Numbered from the stretch's first letter, positions 34,184 to 43,535 are shown. The stretch: DNA of 64,000 nt from an uncultured Burkholderiales bacterium (GCA_903871545.1 CAIQHG010000083.1:1-64000); one strand, 5' to 3'. Notes: generated from the letters alone by a model not told the origin. Numbers and translations are program-made.

Positions 34184-36637
34184 TCATGAAAGAGATAAGG
34201 CCTCAAACTGGCGAGTGTCGACCTGAGCCTTGTCAAATTCGAACCACGGATCTGGCTCGCCCTCAAGTGTGAATTGCAACCTCGCCCATAGGGCTTTGCG
34301 ACCTTCGTGGTCATCTAAGATTTTTTTCTTCACATAATCCATCCCAACACGGTTGACGTAGTGAACTGTTCTCTCTAAGTACCAGCCCTCTTCTCTGTAG
34401 AGTTGCATAAAGGCACCTGTGAACTCAAGCACCTCAGCGGCAGTTTTAACTTTTGTGAAGAACTGGGCAACTTCGGTTTTAATGCCCCCATTGCCTGCAA
34501 TATACATCTCCCACCCACTGTCCACGCCGATGATGCCGACATCTTTGATACCAGCTTCGGCGCAGTTACGGGGACAGCCCGAGACCGCAAACTTCACCTT
34601 GTGGGGCGCGTACATTCGCCACATCGCGCGCTCTAAGTCTTTGCCCATCTTTGTGCTGTCTTGAGTGCCCATGCGGCACCACTCACTGCCTACACAGGTT
34701 TTTACGGTTCGAAGAGCCTTGGCGTAAGCGTGACCAGAGGGCATACCGATGTCCCTCCAAACATTGACCAGGTCCTCTTTTTTGACACCTAATAAATCAA
34801 TGCGCTGACCCCCTGTGACTTTGACGGTTGGGATTTTGTATTTATCAACTACATCTGCAATTCTGCGCAATTCATCCGCCGTAGTCTCACCACCCCACAT
34901 CCGGGGGATAACACTGTAGGTGCCGTCTTTTTGGATATTTGCATGGCTGCGCTCGTTGATAAAGCGGCTTTGCGGATCATCAAGCGCCTCTTTAGGCCAA
35001 CTGCTTAAGCGGTAATAATTGACAGCAGGCCTACAAGTGGCGCAACCCGTTGGGTGTCGCCAGGAAAGTGCTTTAAAGACCATCTCATTGGTTAGGAGTT
35101 TTTTCTCACGTATTGCGTCCCTTACCTCTTGGTGAGAGCTATCGGTACAGCCACAAATGGCCTTTTTCTTAGGCGTGGCCGAGAAGTCACCACCTGCGCT
35201 GAACATCAATATTTGTTCAACTAAGCCGGTACAAGATCCGCAGGAGGCGCTCGCTTTGGTGTGTTTGCGCACCTCCTCTAAGGTGAACAAACCCCTCTCT
35301 TTGATGGCCTTACAGATAGTGCCTTTACTGATACCGTTGCAACCGCAAACCTCCGCCTCGTCTGGCATGGTGGCAGCTTTGCTGTGACCCTCATGACCTA
35401 CGTCCCCGATGTTGGATTCGCCGAACATGAGTTTTTCTCTTATGTCGGATATGTTTCTTGCGTCCCTAAGGAGTTTGAAATACCAACTACCGTCAACTGT
35501 ATCCCCGTACAAACAAGCACCAATCAACTGATCGTCTTTGATGACGAGCTTTTTGTAAACCCCCTCTTTGGGATCGCTTAGGACGATCTCCTCTGTGGAG
35601 CCATCATCGCTGCCAGTAAAGTTACCTGCGCTGAACAAATCAATGCCAGTTACTTTTAATTTGGTTGATGTCAAAGAACCCGTGTAGCGACCGATGCCGT
35701 ACTCTGCCAAATGGTTGGCAAGGACTTTGCCTTGCTCAAAGAGCGGCGCGACAAGTCCGTAGGCAATGCCTCGGTGTGCAGCGCATTCCCCTACTGCGTA
35801 AATGCGCGCGTCGGTTACGGTTTGAAGCGTGTCTGTGACGACTATTCCGCGCTCGCAGTGAAGACGCATCTTCTCAGCCAACGCAGTATTGGGACGAATA
35901 CCGACCGCCATCACAACGAGGTCGGCTACGGCGTAGGTGCCGTCTTTAAAGAGGACCTGCCCAACGCGCCCATTTGCGTTGCCAAGAAGCGCCTGAGTTT
36001 GAGCGTCTACCTTAAACTGCATTCCTCTTGCTTGAAGAGATTTTTGAAGCATCTGGCCCGCAGTCTTATCAAGTTGACGCTCCATGAGCCACTCAGCAGC
36101 GTGGACTACAGTCACGGCCATACCGCGTTTCATCAAACCATTGGCTGCCTCTAAACCGAGTAACCCGCCCCCGATGACGACAGCGTCCTTGTATTTCTCG
36201 GCCGCATCGATCATGGCCAGAGTGTCCGCGATGTCACGGTACGCAAGTACCCCTTCAAGCTCGCGCCCTGGGATGGGGAGCATAAAGGGGTTTGAGCCTG
36301 TGGCCAAGATCAAGCGGTCGTAGGGGGCAGAGCGTTTTTCACCTGCTGAGTTTTCGGAATAAACGATGCGTTTTGTGCGGTCAACCTGAGTGACCGTATA
36401 ACCCGTGTGCAAATTGACGTCGTTATCCTTGTACCAACTAAGCGGGTTGAGAATGATTTCCTCAATTTTTTGCTCTCCCGCTAGTACAGGGGATAACAAA
36501 ATACGGTTGTAGTTGGGGTGAGGTTCACTACCAAAGACAGTGATGTTATAAAGCTCAGGGGTGAGTTTGATGAGCTCTTCTAGAGTGCGCACACCTGCCA
36601 TACCGTTGCCCACCATCACGAGGTTCATTTTTTTCAT
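34184..36637 (-). CDS. nirB: NADH-dependent nitrite reductase large subunit NirB
   Basis: 817 residues. An N-terminal FAD/NADH-binding half (VMVGNGMAGVRTLEEL; VVIGGGLLGLEAANGL) leads into two BFD-like cysteine-rich modules (CGCNGISKGTIC ... CGSCTG; CGCTDSSHQE ... GCATCRP). Sulfite/nitrite reductase domains follow. The siroheme/[4Fe-4S] ligands are C-x5-C (TCVGSEWCRMG, near residue 645) and C-x3-C (GCPRNCAEAG). It reduces nitrite to ammonium in the cytoplasm. Its start overlaps the nrtD stop by four bases, tying transport and reduction together. Confidence 0.96.
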   Translation of the reverse strand: MKKMNLVMVGNGMAGVRTLEELIKLTPELYNITVFGSEPHPNYNRILLSPVLAGEQKIEEIILNPLSWYKDNDVNLHTGYTVTQVDRTKRIVYSENSAGEKRSAPYDRLILATGSNPFMLPIPGRELEGVLAYRDIADTLAMIDAAEKYKDAVVIGGGLLGLEAANGLMKRGMAVTVVHAAEWLMERQLDKTAGQMLQKSLQARGMQFKVDAQTQALLGNANGRVGQVLFKDGTYAVADLVVMAVGIRPNTALAEKMRLHCERGIVVTDTLQTVTDARIYAVGECAAHRGIAYGLVAPLFEQGKVLANHLAEYGIGRYTGSLTSTKLKVTGIDLFSAGNFTGSDDGSTEEIVLSDPKEGVYKKLVIKDDQLIGACLYGDTVDGSWYFKLLRDARNISDIREKLMFGESNIGDVGHEGHSKAATMPDEAEVCGCNGISKGTICKAIKERGLFTLEEVRKHTKASASCGSCTGLVEQILMFSAGGDFSATPKKKAICGCTDSSHQEVRDAIREKKLLTNEMVFKALSWRHPTGCATCRPAVNYYRLSSWPKEALDDPQSRFINERSHANIQKDGTYSVIPRMWGGETTADELRRIADVVDKYKIPTVKVTGGQRIDLLGVKKEDLVNVWRDIGMPSGHAYAKALRTVKTCVGSEWCRMGTQDSTKMGKDLERAMWRMYAPHKVKFAVSGCPRNCAEAGIKDVGIIGVDSGWEMYIAGNGGIKTEVAQFFTKVKTAAEVLEFTGAFMQLYREEGWYLERTVHYVNRVGMDYVKKKILDDHEGRKALWARLQFTLEGEPDPWFEFDKAQVDTRQFEALSLS

Positions 36638-37467
36638 GTTTTCTCCACATGCACTTGCCGTGTATATAAAAAATCAATCACAGCTTTGCGGTAACCTTGG
36701 TAGGATGGGTCATCGGCCAAAGCAATCCGAGAGCGCGGGCGGGGTAGGCCCACTTTGAGAACTTCACCAATCGTGGCTGCGGGGCCGTTGGTCATCATCA
36801 CTATTTTGTCGGACAGGAGAACGGCTTCATCAACGTCGTGGGTAACCATCACGACGGTACTGTGTGTATTGGCAACGATGGCGAGCAACTCGTCTTGTAA
36901 TTTAGCGCGAGTCAGCGCGTCGAGCGCTCCGAAAGGCTCATCCATCAATAGCACTTGCGGCTCCATTGCAAACGCTCTTGCAATGCCAACACGTTGCTTC
37001 ATACCGCCCGATATTTCTCCAGGCCGCTTGTGCGCGGCTTGGCTAAGGCCGACCATCTCAAGCGCTGCGTGAGTGCGCGCAGCGAGTTGGGCTTTGTTCT
37101 CTTTGATTTTTAGGTCCACCACACTGCTGCGACCAAACACGCGTTCGACGCCGAGGTAGACATTTTCAAAACATGTCAACCAAGGGAGCAGAGAATGATT
37201 TTGGAATACCACGGCGCGCTCAGGACCTGGACCTGTGATTTCGCGGTTTGCACAAATAAGATTTCCTTGTGAAGGGACAGTTAATCCTGCGATTAAGTTC
37301 AGCAAGGTTGATTTGCCGCACCCTGAGTGACCAATGAGCGCTACAAATTCACCCTTAGTAACTGTCAAGTTGATATCTCGCAGTGCCGGGAAATCGCCTT
37401 TAGCAGTTTTAAAGGTTTGAGCAACGTTTTGTATCTCTAAATATTTGCTACTCAAGGTCTCGCTCAT
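36634..37467 (-). CDS. nrtD: Nitrate ABC transporter ATP-binding protein
   Basis: 277 residues with Walker A GHSGCGKST (about 46-54), signature EISGGMKQRVGIARAF, Walker B VLLMDEPFGALD and switch THDVDEA. It belongs to the nitrate/sulfonate/bicarbonate group and energises nitrate import. Four-base overlaps with the permease gene before it and nirB after it indicate coupled translation. Confidence 0.94.
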   Translation of the reverse strand: MSETLSSKYLEIQNVAQTFKTAKGDFPALRDINLTVTKGEFVALIGHSGCGKSTLLNLIAGLTVPSQGNLICANREITGPGPERAVVFQNHSLLPWLTCFENVYLGVERVFGRSSVVDLKIKENKAQLAARTHAALEMVGLSQAAHKRPGEISGGMKQRVGIARAFAMEPQVLLMDEPFGALDALTRAKLQDELLAIVANTHSTVVMVTHDVDEAVLLSDKIVMMTNGPAATIGEVLKVGLPRPRSRIALADDPSYQGYRKAVIDFLYTRQVHVEKT

Positions 37468-38255
37468 GACTTCACCTCTTCGTAGGTGAAAGCGGTTGCA
37501 ATCTTAATGAGGATGTACTCTAAGATTAAACCAACGATACCAATCACAAAGATTGCGATGATGATGTTTTTGACGTTTAAGTTGTTCCACTCATCCCACA
37601 CCCAAAAACCAATCCCCACCCCGCCAGTCAACATCTCTGCGGCGACGATCACCAACCACGCTGTCCCCACAGCCAAGCGAACACCTGTCAGCATGTAGGG
37701 CAACACGGCGGGAAACAAAATGGTTCGCATGATCTTCCACTCTGAGAGGTTTAGTACGCGAGCAACATTCATATAGTCCTGTGGCACGCGTTGCACACCA
37801 ACCGCCGTGTTGATGATCATCGGCCAAATGGAGCAAATAAAAATAGTCCAAATTGCTGCAGGATTGGCCCCCTTAAAAACCAATAAACCAATGGGTAACC
37901 AAGCCAGTGGTGAGACGGGTCTGAGCAGACTGATGAGGGGGTTGAACATATTTGACAGAAACTTGAACCGACCAATCAAAAAACCCATCGGAATACCAAT
38001 GAGCGCGGCCAAACCAAAACCCATGGCAACTCTTTTAAGGGAGCTAAGGACGTTCCAACCCACGCCTTGGTCGTTAGGGCCGTTGCTGTAAAAAGGGTCT
38101 TTAAATACTTCAATTGCTTGTAAAAAAGTCTCCCACGGCGAGGGGAAATTGTTGGTGCTGGTGAGGGAGACGATTGACCACAACCCAACTAAAGCCGCCA
38201 TGCCCATTAGGGGGGCTAAGGCGCTAGAGATGCGTTGCCTAGAAAAATCGTTCAT
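37464..38255 (-). CDS. nrtB: Nitrate ABC transporter permease
   Basis: 263 residues with about six membrane helices and the NrtB/NasE pattern (SPWETFLQAIEVF; GIPMGFLIGRF; RPVSPLAWLPIGLLVF; EYILIKIATAFTYEEV). The EAA loop lies around ARVLNLSEWKIMRTILFPAVLPYML. It pairs with the NrtD-type ATPase. Nine bases separate it from the receptor gene. Confidence 0.94.
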   Translation of the reverse strand: MNDFSRQRISSALAPLMGMAALVGLWSIVSLTSTNNFPSPWETFLQAIEVFKDPFYSNGPNDQGVGWNVLSSLKRVAMGFGLAALIGIPMGFLIGRFKFLSNMFNPLISLLRPVSPLAWLPIGLLVFKGANPAAIWTIFICSIWPMIINTAVGVQRVPQDYMNVARVLNLSEWKIMRTILFPAVLPYMLTGVRLAVGTAWLVIVAAEMLTGGVGIGFWVWDEWNNLNVKNIIIAIFVIGIVGLILEYILIKIATAFTYEEVKS

Positions 38256-38264
38256 ATCAAGCCT

Positions 38265-39509
38265 TTAAACGTGTACTTTAAAGCTATCGGCGTATTTTTT
38301 AGGATCTTTGCCGTCCCAAACCACGCCATCAATTAATTTGGACGTACGCATCACATCTTTTGGAATGGGTGTTTTACTAGCGGTGGCCGCGTCCTTATAG
38401 AGGTCAATGTGGTTGATCTCCTTAGCTACTTTTAAGTAATCGGGGTGATCTTTAAGTAACCCCCAACGCTTGTGCTGCGTTAAGAACCACATGCCGTCTG
38501 AGAGGTAGGGAAAGTTGGTGCTGCCGTCTGCGTAAAACCGCATGAAATGAGGATCATCCCAAGTCTTACCCAAACCGTTTTGGTAGCGTCCTAAGATGCG
38601 TTGATTGATCACGTCAACACTTGTGTTAACGTATGCTTTGTCGGCGATTGTGTCCGCCATCTTCAGTTTGTTGGTAAGACCTGAGTCAATCCACTTGCTG
38701 GCCTCCAAAATAGCTGCAGTGACGGCTCTCGCTGTATTGGGATATTTGCTCACAAATTCCGCAGTAGTGCCCAGAACTTTTTCTGGATGATCTGGCCAAA
38801 TCTCTTGTGAGGTGCAGGCCGTGATTCCGATCCCGTCTGCAATCGCGCGGTGGCCCCAAGGCTCACCCACGCAGTAACCATCCATATTGCCCACACGCAT
38901 GTTGGCAACCATTTGGGGAGGCGGCACCGTGATCACTTTGGCATCTTTGAAGGGATTAATTCCTGCACTGGCTAACCAGTAATATAGCCACATGGCATGC
39001 GTGCCAGTTGGAAAGGTTTGAGCAAAGGTGTACTCATTCTTTTCCTCTTTCATCAGCTTTGCCAGACCCGCCGCGTCTACAGCACCCTTGTCCGCTAGTT
39101 TTTTGGATAGCGTGATTCCTTGCCCATTTTGGTTTAGGCCCATGAGCACCGCCATGTCTTTTTTGGGTCCTGAGGTGCCGAGGTGAACGCCGTAGATGAG
39201 CCCATATAGCGCGTGCGCAAAGTCAAGCTCACCACTGACTAATTTATCTCTTACACCCGCCCAACTCGATTCTTTGGAGGGAACGATTTTGACCCCATAC
39301 TTTTTGTCAATACCAAGCACAGAGGCCATAACAACGCTTGCACAGTCGGTGAGGGGAATAAATCCAATTTTGACTTCCTCTTTCTCGGGTTTGTCAGAAC
39401 CTCCTGCGTAAACTGATGCACGCAGGGCAGGAGCAACGCTTAGGGCAGTGGCTGAAGCGGCCTGCAAAACGTTGCGACGGCTCATGGGGACCTCCAAAAG
39501 ATCAGACAT
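38265..39509 (-). CDS. nrtA: Nitrate-binding receptor NrtA/NasF type, Tat signal
   Basis: 414 residues of the CmpA/NrtA family. The N-terminus MSRRNVLQAASATALSVAPAL carries a twin-arginine-type signal. Two starts fit: ATG 39509 (GGAG nine bases upstream) and ATG 39485 (GGAGG five bases upstream, directly before SRRN). The mature domain begins VKIGFIPLTDCASVVMA and contains MDGYCVGEPWGHRA. It delivers nitrate, possibly nitrite, to NrtBD. It is the first gene behind the ANTAR-type leader and sigma-54 element. Confidence 0.94.
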   Translation of the reverse strand: MSDLLEVPMSRRNVLQAASATALSVAPALRASVYAGGSDKPEKEEVKIGFIPLTDCASVVMASVLGIDKKYGVKIVPSKESSWAGVRDKLVSGELDFAHALYGLIYGVHLGTSGPKKDMAVLMGLNQNGQGITLSKKLADKGAVDAAGLAKLMKEEKNEYTFAQTFPTGTHAMWLYYWLASAGINPFKDAKVITVPPPQMVANMRVGNMDGYCVGEPWGHRAIADGIGITACTSQEIWPDHPEKVLGTTAEFVSKYPNTARAVTAAILEASKWIDSGLTNKLKMADTIADKAYVNTSVDVINQRILGRYQNGLGKTWDDPHFMRFYADGSTNFPYLSDGMWFLTQHKRWGLLKDHPDYLKVAKEINHIDLYKDAATASKTPIPKDVMRTSKLIDGVVWDGKDPKKYADSFKVHV

Positions 39510-39539
39510 TTTTACAACTCCTTTGATGACTCTTAAAAC

Positions 39540-39589
39540 AAAAAAAGCGCCCGCAGAAAAACCCGTTAAAACAAGTTTTTCGCGGACGC
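39540..39589 (-). terminator. Intrinsic terminator in the nitrate operon leader
   Basis: On the minus strand GCGTCCGC pairs with GCGGGCGC (one G-U pair), extended by AAAAA/TTTTT, and is followed by seven T. It lies upstream of the first gene, so it acts as an attenuator rather than an end terminator. Confidence 0.88.
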
Positions 39590-39613
39590 CTTTGTCCTCA
39601 AGCTAATTCAGCT
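39584..39613 (-). promoter_or_regulatory. ANTAR-type antiterminator hairpins (NasT target) in the nitrate leader
   Basis: P2 is GGAC-[AAAGGC]-GTCC (39584-39597): a 4-bp stem with a six-base loop having A at position 1 and G at position 4, the ANTAR hallmark. Its 3' arm shares the GCGTCC bases of the terminator 5' arm, so the two structures exclude each other. The upstream hairpin AGCT-GAATT-AGCT (39601-39613) is a candidate P1, though its loop is five bases rather than six. NasT binding would stabilise P1/P2 and permit read-through into nrtA. Confidence 0.75.
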
Positions 39614-39628
39614 CTCTGCCAAGTGGCG

Positions 39629-39644
39629 TGCAAAAGTCATGCCC
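39629..39644 (-). promoter_or_regulatory. Sigma-54 promoter of the nitrate operon
   Basis: On the minus strand GGGCATGACTTTTGCA matches the consensus except the first base, with exact GG-N10-GC spacing. The predicted start near 39618 places the candidate P1 hairpin at the very 5' end of the transcript. Confidence 0.78.
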
Positions 39645-39680
39645 AGTATTATGTTGAATCCAAAGGATAAGCATCCCTTG

Positions 39681-39742
39681 TTTGGTGCGTTTTCAAGGTT
39701 TATGCCCCTCAATTTAAAAGAAAAGCTCACCAAATTAATGCA
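39681..39742 (-). promoter_or_regulatory. NtrC-like sites upstream of the nitrate operon promoter
   Basis: On the plus strand CTCACCAAATTAATGCA (39726-39742) is a partial dyad resembling TGCACC-N5-GGTGCA, and TTTGGTGCG (39681-39689) is a half-site. They lie about 65-125 bases upstream of the predicted start, the usual range for NtrC enhancers. Confidence 0.5.
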
Positions 39743-39789
39743 AAAAAAGTTAGATGAACTAATTTAGGAAAGTAGATGGGCCAAGTAGG

Positions 39790-40500
39790 TCAAGCGAGTA
39801 GGTCTGCCATATCTAGCATCCGTTTGGCAACCTCTCCTAACTTAATGCCTTGGTCCATAGCAGCTTTGCGAAGTTTGTTAAAAGCTTGCGACTCATTGAG
39901 GCCTTGACGTTGCATCAGTAAAGATTTGGCTCGGTCAACTAATTTGCGCTCTTGTAGTGCACTGCGGGCATCGTCCCGTTCTAAGCGAAGATTTTGTTCG
40001 TATTCAAAACGAGCCATGGCAACTTCAAGAATGGGGCGAATGCGTTTGCTAGAGAGTCCGTCCACAATATAGGCGCTCACCCCCACTGCAACTGCGTCTT
40101 TAACGTGTGAGGTGTCGCTGTCGTCAGTGAATAAGACGATGGGGCGACGCTCATCTCGGGTTGCGAAGACCACATGCTCTAGGGCGTCACGGGCCTCGGA
40201 CTCTGCGTCAACGATGATCAAGTCGGGCTGTAACTGTTTGATTCTGTCCGCTAAAAACACATCAGAGGGGAGTGAGGCGATCAAGTTAAAGCCGCTCTCC
40301 AGCAACCCAATGCGCAAGGCTCTAGAACGCTCAGCTTGTGTAACCGCGTGCTCGTCGCTTGGGTCTTGAACGTCCAAGTCGGGCGCCACAACAACAATTT
40401 TTAATTTTGTTGAGGTGGTTGTTTTGGAAGTCTTGTGTTTCTTCAATTGATTGACCTGAACGCATTCATTTAAGCAAATACCCACTCTAGGTCGAACCAA
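39790..40500 (-). CDS. nasT: ANTAR-domain antitermination regulator NasT
   Basis: About 236 residues: a receiver-like domain (KIVVVAPDLDVQ ... DLIIVDAES ... IVLFTDD) and a C-terminal ANTAR RNA-binding domain (VDRAKSLLMQRQGLNESQAFNKLRKAAMDQGIKLGEVAKRMLDMADLL). NasT binds a two-hairpin leader and prevents termination of nitrate genes. The only starts in this frame are non-ATG (TTG 40500, GTG 40485, TTG 40446, the last with AGGT upstream), so the start is uncertain. It lies eight bases after the amidase stop, so it may be the last gene of the sigma-54 Dpp-amidase operon. No NasS nitrate sensor is beside it. Confidence 0.88.
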   Translation of the reverse strand: MVRPRVGICLNECVQVNQLKKHKTSKTTTSTKLKIVVVAPDLDVQDPSDEHAVTQAERSRALRIGLLESGFNLIASLPSDVFLADRIKQLQPDLIIVDAESEARDALEHVVFATRDERRPIVLFTDDSDTSHVKDAVAVGVSAYIVDGLSSKRIRPILEVAMARFEYEQNLRLERDDARSALQERKLVDRAKSLLMQRQGLNESQAFNKLRKAAMDQGIKLGEVAKRMLDMADLLA

Positions 40501-40508
40501 ACTTGTGT

Positions 40509-41900
40509 CTAAATTACGGGTGGTAATCTTTCATGCCAGGTCGTCGCTTTTTGGTAAGCATAACCGATCCTCAATGCCTTATCTTCTTGATAGGCTTGGC
40601 AAACGATCTGCAAAGACAGTGGTAACCCGGCGTTTGTAAACCCATTGGGCAGGGAAAGTGCACACAAGTCTAGCAAATTCACAAAGCGTTGAAAACGGGT
40701 GGGCTGCTCTTTTTGGTCTACTTGATCAATCGCAATTGCTGCAGTTTGTGTGCTTGGAGTGAGGAATGCGTCAATGCCTTTCATGGCTGCGTTCATCTGT
40801 CGTTTCATCTCTTCTCGATGCCGCAGGGTTTCCAAATAATCATGAGCAGAGACGTTTGCGCCGCTGAGGAGTCTGCGCCTAACGAAGTCATCCATTTTTG
40901 AGCCTGGATCTTCTACAACAGCTTTGTTGAAAAAATAGGCCTCTCCCATTGTGATGTTCGTAATGGATAAGAAAATCTCTAAAGGAAAAGGCAATGCGAT
41001 GTCAACGATTTGCGCGCCCATGCCCTCTAATAGCTTCAGGGATTGGTCATAAGCCTGGAGAACCTCCCTGTCCACCCCCTCACGCTCTTGCCCGGGTAAG
41101 CGTGCAAGACGCAGACCTCGAACGCCGCCTTCAAGACTTGACATTACATCGGATACAGGGTGCCCAATGGTCAGCTTATCTTTTGAGTCTGGCCCTTGTA
41201 GTACCTCATACAAAAGCGCAACATCGCGAACTGTGCGTGCCATTGCCCCTGGTGTGTCAAGGGTTGTGCTGAGTGGCAGTATTCCGTGGGTGCTGATTCG
41301 CCCGATTGATGTTTTTAGGCCAGTGATGCCGCACCAGGCTGCCGGTTGCCTAACCGAGCAACCCGTATCTGTACCTAACGCCCAGGGTGCGAGTCTAGCT
41401 GCAACCGCAACAGCCGAACCACTACTAGATCCCCCAGGCGTGCGGGCTACTTCCTTGTCCCAAGGATTCCAAGGTGTGCCCATATGCTGATTTGTGCCCC
41501 AGGCCCCACAAGCAAACTCCACAGTGTGAGTCTTGCCAAGCACAATCATTCCTTGGCCAATTAAGCGGCGCACAACTGTTGCTGTAGTTACAGCTAGGTG
41601 ATTAAGTCTTGTCGCTGATCCACCCGTTGTAACTTTGCCCTCAATGTCAATGATGTCTTTGACGGCAATGGGAACGCCGTGAAAAGGGCCAAGTACGTGA
41701 CCTGAGCGAATTGCCTTATTTGCGCCCTGCGCTGCAAGCCGCGCTTGAGGGCCATAGACTTCTATGAATGCATGTAACTTTGGATCTAGACGCTCGATAC
41801 GGGCTAGATGTGCTTCCATGAGATCGACGGGGGAGAGCCGCCCGGACATAATCTCGTTGGATAAGACATAAGCGGGCAGTAGGGTTGGATCAGCGCTCAT
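40509..41900 (-). CDS. Amidase (amidase signature family)
   Basis: 463 residues with Lys81 (PIAVKDIIDI), the Gly/Ser loop GGSSSGS (156-162) and nucleophile Ser182 in GTDTGCS. The position before Ser182 is Cys where Gly is normal (GTDTGGS). It hydrolyses an amide to acid plus ammonia. It is the same length as the amidase at 53442-54833 and similar through the catalytic region, so they are likely paralogues. It follows a Dpp-type transporter, suggesting that imported amide compounds or amidated peptides are its substrates. The whole unit is behind a sigma-54 element. Confidence 0.9.
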   Translation of the reverse strand: MSADPTLLPAYVLSNEIMSGRLSPVDLMEAHLARIERLDPKLHAFIEVYGPQARLAAQGANKAIRSGHVLGPFHGVPIAVKDIIDIEGKVTTGGSATRLNHLAVTTATVVRRLIGQGMIVLGKTHTVEFACGAWGTNQHMGTPWNPWDKEVARTPGGSSSGSAVAVAARLAPWALGTDTGCSVRQPAAWCGITGLKTSIGRISTHGILPLSTTLDTPGAMARTVRDVALLYEVLQGPDSKDKLTIGHPVSDVMSSLEGGVRGLRLARLPGQEREGVDREVLQAYDQSLKLLEGMGAQIVDIALPFPLEIFLSITNITMGEAYFFNKAVVEDPGSKMDDFVRRRLLSGANVSAHDYLETLRHREEMKRQMNAAMKGIDAFLTPSTQTAAIAIDQVDQKEQPTRFQRFVNLLDLCALSLPNGFTNAGLPLSLQIVCQAYQEDKALRIGYAYQKATTWHERLPPVI

Positions 41901-41909
41901 ACAACGTTC

Positions 41910-43535
41910 CTAATGAAGGCTAACCAATGTCAGGTCGACGAACCAAGACTGAGCGGACACCATGCCCGTCACTTTCTTACTCATGGCGCGTGGGTTTAGA
42001 TCATGCACGATGTAAAGCCAAGGGGCATCGTCAACCAAACGCTCATGGGCTGTGCGAAACGCTGATTGGATCGTTGCCTCGTCACTTGCTTTGCCAGCTG
42101 TGTCAATTGCTACCTCAAATTTATCATCCTTCCATTGTGAAAAATTGCTTCCGTTTGGAGAAAAATTAGCGGCTGCAAAGTAACGCTCAAACATGGCAAT
42201 ATCGGTCGTTGGCGAACTGATATTTATTGCCATTGAGCCCTTAAGACCCGCATTATCGGGCTCTAGCCGTCCTGATGCGAAAAGTACCTGCCACTCGCTG
42301 ACATCAAACTTCACCTCGACACCGCATGCTTGTTTTAAGTTTCTTTGGATGGCTTCATTCATGGGTAACGGAACCATTTGCCCGGACCCAGAATTTGAAA
42401 TCATGACTTTAAATGACAGAGGCTTTTGAGCGTTAAAGCCCGCCTCCGCCAGCAAAGCTTTGCCCTTTACAGGGTCAAAGGTATAACGGTTTACGGGCTT
42501 TCCAAAGGCTGGATCGTTTGTCTTGAGCATTCCCACTGCGGGCTCAGCAATTCCGTTGAGCATCGTAACCAAGGAGGGGCGGTCTACACAATAGTTCAAA
42601 GCTTGCCTGACGCGAACATCTTTGAAGGGACTGTTGGTTGCTGCGATGTTATAAAACCAAGGCCAAATATGGGGGTATGAGTTGGTAACGATTGAGAACC
42701 CGGCACCTTTTAGTGAAGCGATTCCGTCTGGTGGGGGTACTTCAATCCAGTCAACTTGACCTGATCTGAGGGCCGCTAAGCGTGTGTTTGCCTCAGGAAT
42801 AGGGAGGAGCAGTACCGAGTCAAGCTTTGCTTTGCGCGCTACGTCCCAGTAACCATCCCAACGAGTCAGAGTGACGGATTGACGCGGCATGATTTGTGAT
42901 ATTTGAAAGGGGCCTGTGCCAGCTGCTGGGAGAGTGGCTACTTTAGCCCAATCACGTCCCGCCTTTTCAAAAGAGGCGGGTGAGGTAAAGAGGATGTACA
43001 CGACCATGTTCAGGAAATAGGAGGCTGGTTTCACGGTTGTTATCGCAACCGTATAGTCGTCGATCTTTTTGTAGCTGGCCAGCAGCGGTGCGCGAGCACG
43101 CACCAAACCTGTTGCAGCGGCCTCAAATTGCGGACTATCTTTTTTGTAGTAGCGGTCCAAGTTCCAAATCACGGCATCAGCGTTGAAATCTGTTGCGTCG
43201 TGGAACTTTACGCCCTTGCGCAGATGAAAAATCCATGTCGTCTTATCATTGGGTAGCTGCTCCCACCTCTCTGCCAGTCCTGGGCGAATGGTTGCTAATT
43301 TATCTGCATGGGTGAGGTCCCATAAGACTAAACCTTCAAAGGCGGGATAACCCAAAAAGCGCATACCCTCAAAGCCGTTGTTAGGCATGCCGGTTGTGGT
43401 CGGGATATCGGCTGCAGTCATAGCGATTCTTAACTGGCCCTGAGCAAAGCTAGGGGAGATTTGCAGCAAGGAAGTGCTGAGAGTTAATGCCAGTGTCAAT
43501 CGGTACAAGACGAGACGCAAAATACGAGTGCTCAT
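41910..43535 (-). CDS. Dipeptide/oligopeptide-type ABC substrate-binding protein
   Basis: 541 residues from the ATG at 43535, which has GGAG eight bases upstream; a 32-residue extension is rejected. A signal peptide ends at PSFAQ. The SBP_bac_5 fold is clear: LAERWEQLPNDKTTWIFHLRKGVKFHD and NFNADAVIWNLDRY. The family binds peptides but also glutathione, nickel or opines. It is the receptor for the permeases and ATPases upstream. The amidase gene follows nine bases later. Confidence 0.92.
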   Translation of the reverse strand: MSTRILRLVLYRLTLALTLSTSLLQISPSFAQGQLRIAMTAADIPTTTGMPNNGFEGMRFLGYPAFEGLVLWDLTHADKLATIRPGLAERWEQLPNDKTTWIFHLRKGVKFHDATDFNADAVIWNLDRYYKKDSPQFEAAATGLVRARAPLLASYKKIDDYTVAITTVKPASYFLNMVVYILFTSPASFEKAGRDWAKVATLPAAGTGPFQISQIMPRQSVTLTRWDGYWDVARKAKLDSVLLLPIPEANTRLAALRSGQVDWIEVPPPDGIASLKGAGFSIVTNSYPHIWPWFYNIAATNSPFKDVRVRQALNYCVDRPSLVTMLNGIAEPAVGMLKTNDPAFGKPVNRYTFDPVKGKALLAEAGFNAQKPLSFKVMISNSGSGQMVPLPMNEAIQRNLKQACGVEVKFDVSEWQVLFASGRLEPDNAGLKGSMAINISSPTTDIAMFERYFAAANFSPNGSNFSQWKDDKFEVAIDTAGKASDEATIQSAFRTAHERLVDDAPWLYIVHDLNPRAMSKKVTGMVSAQSWFVDLTLVSLH

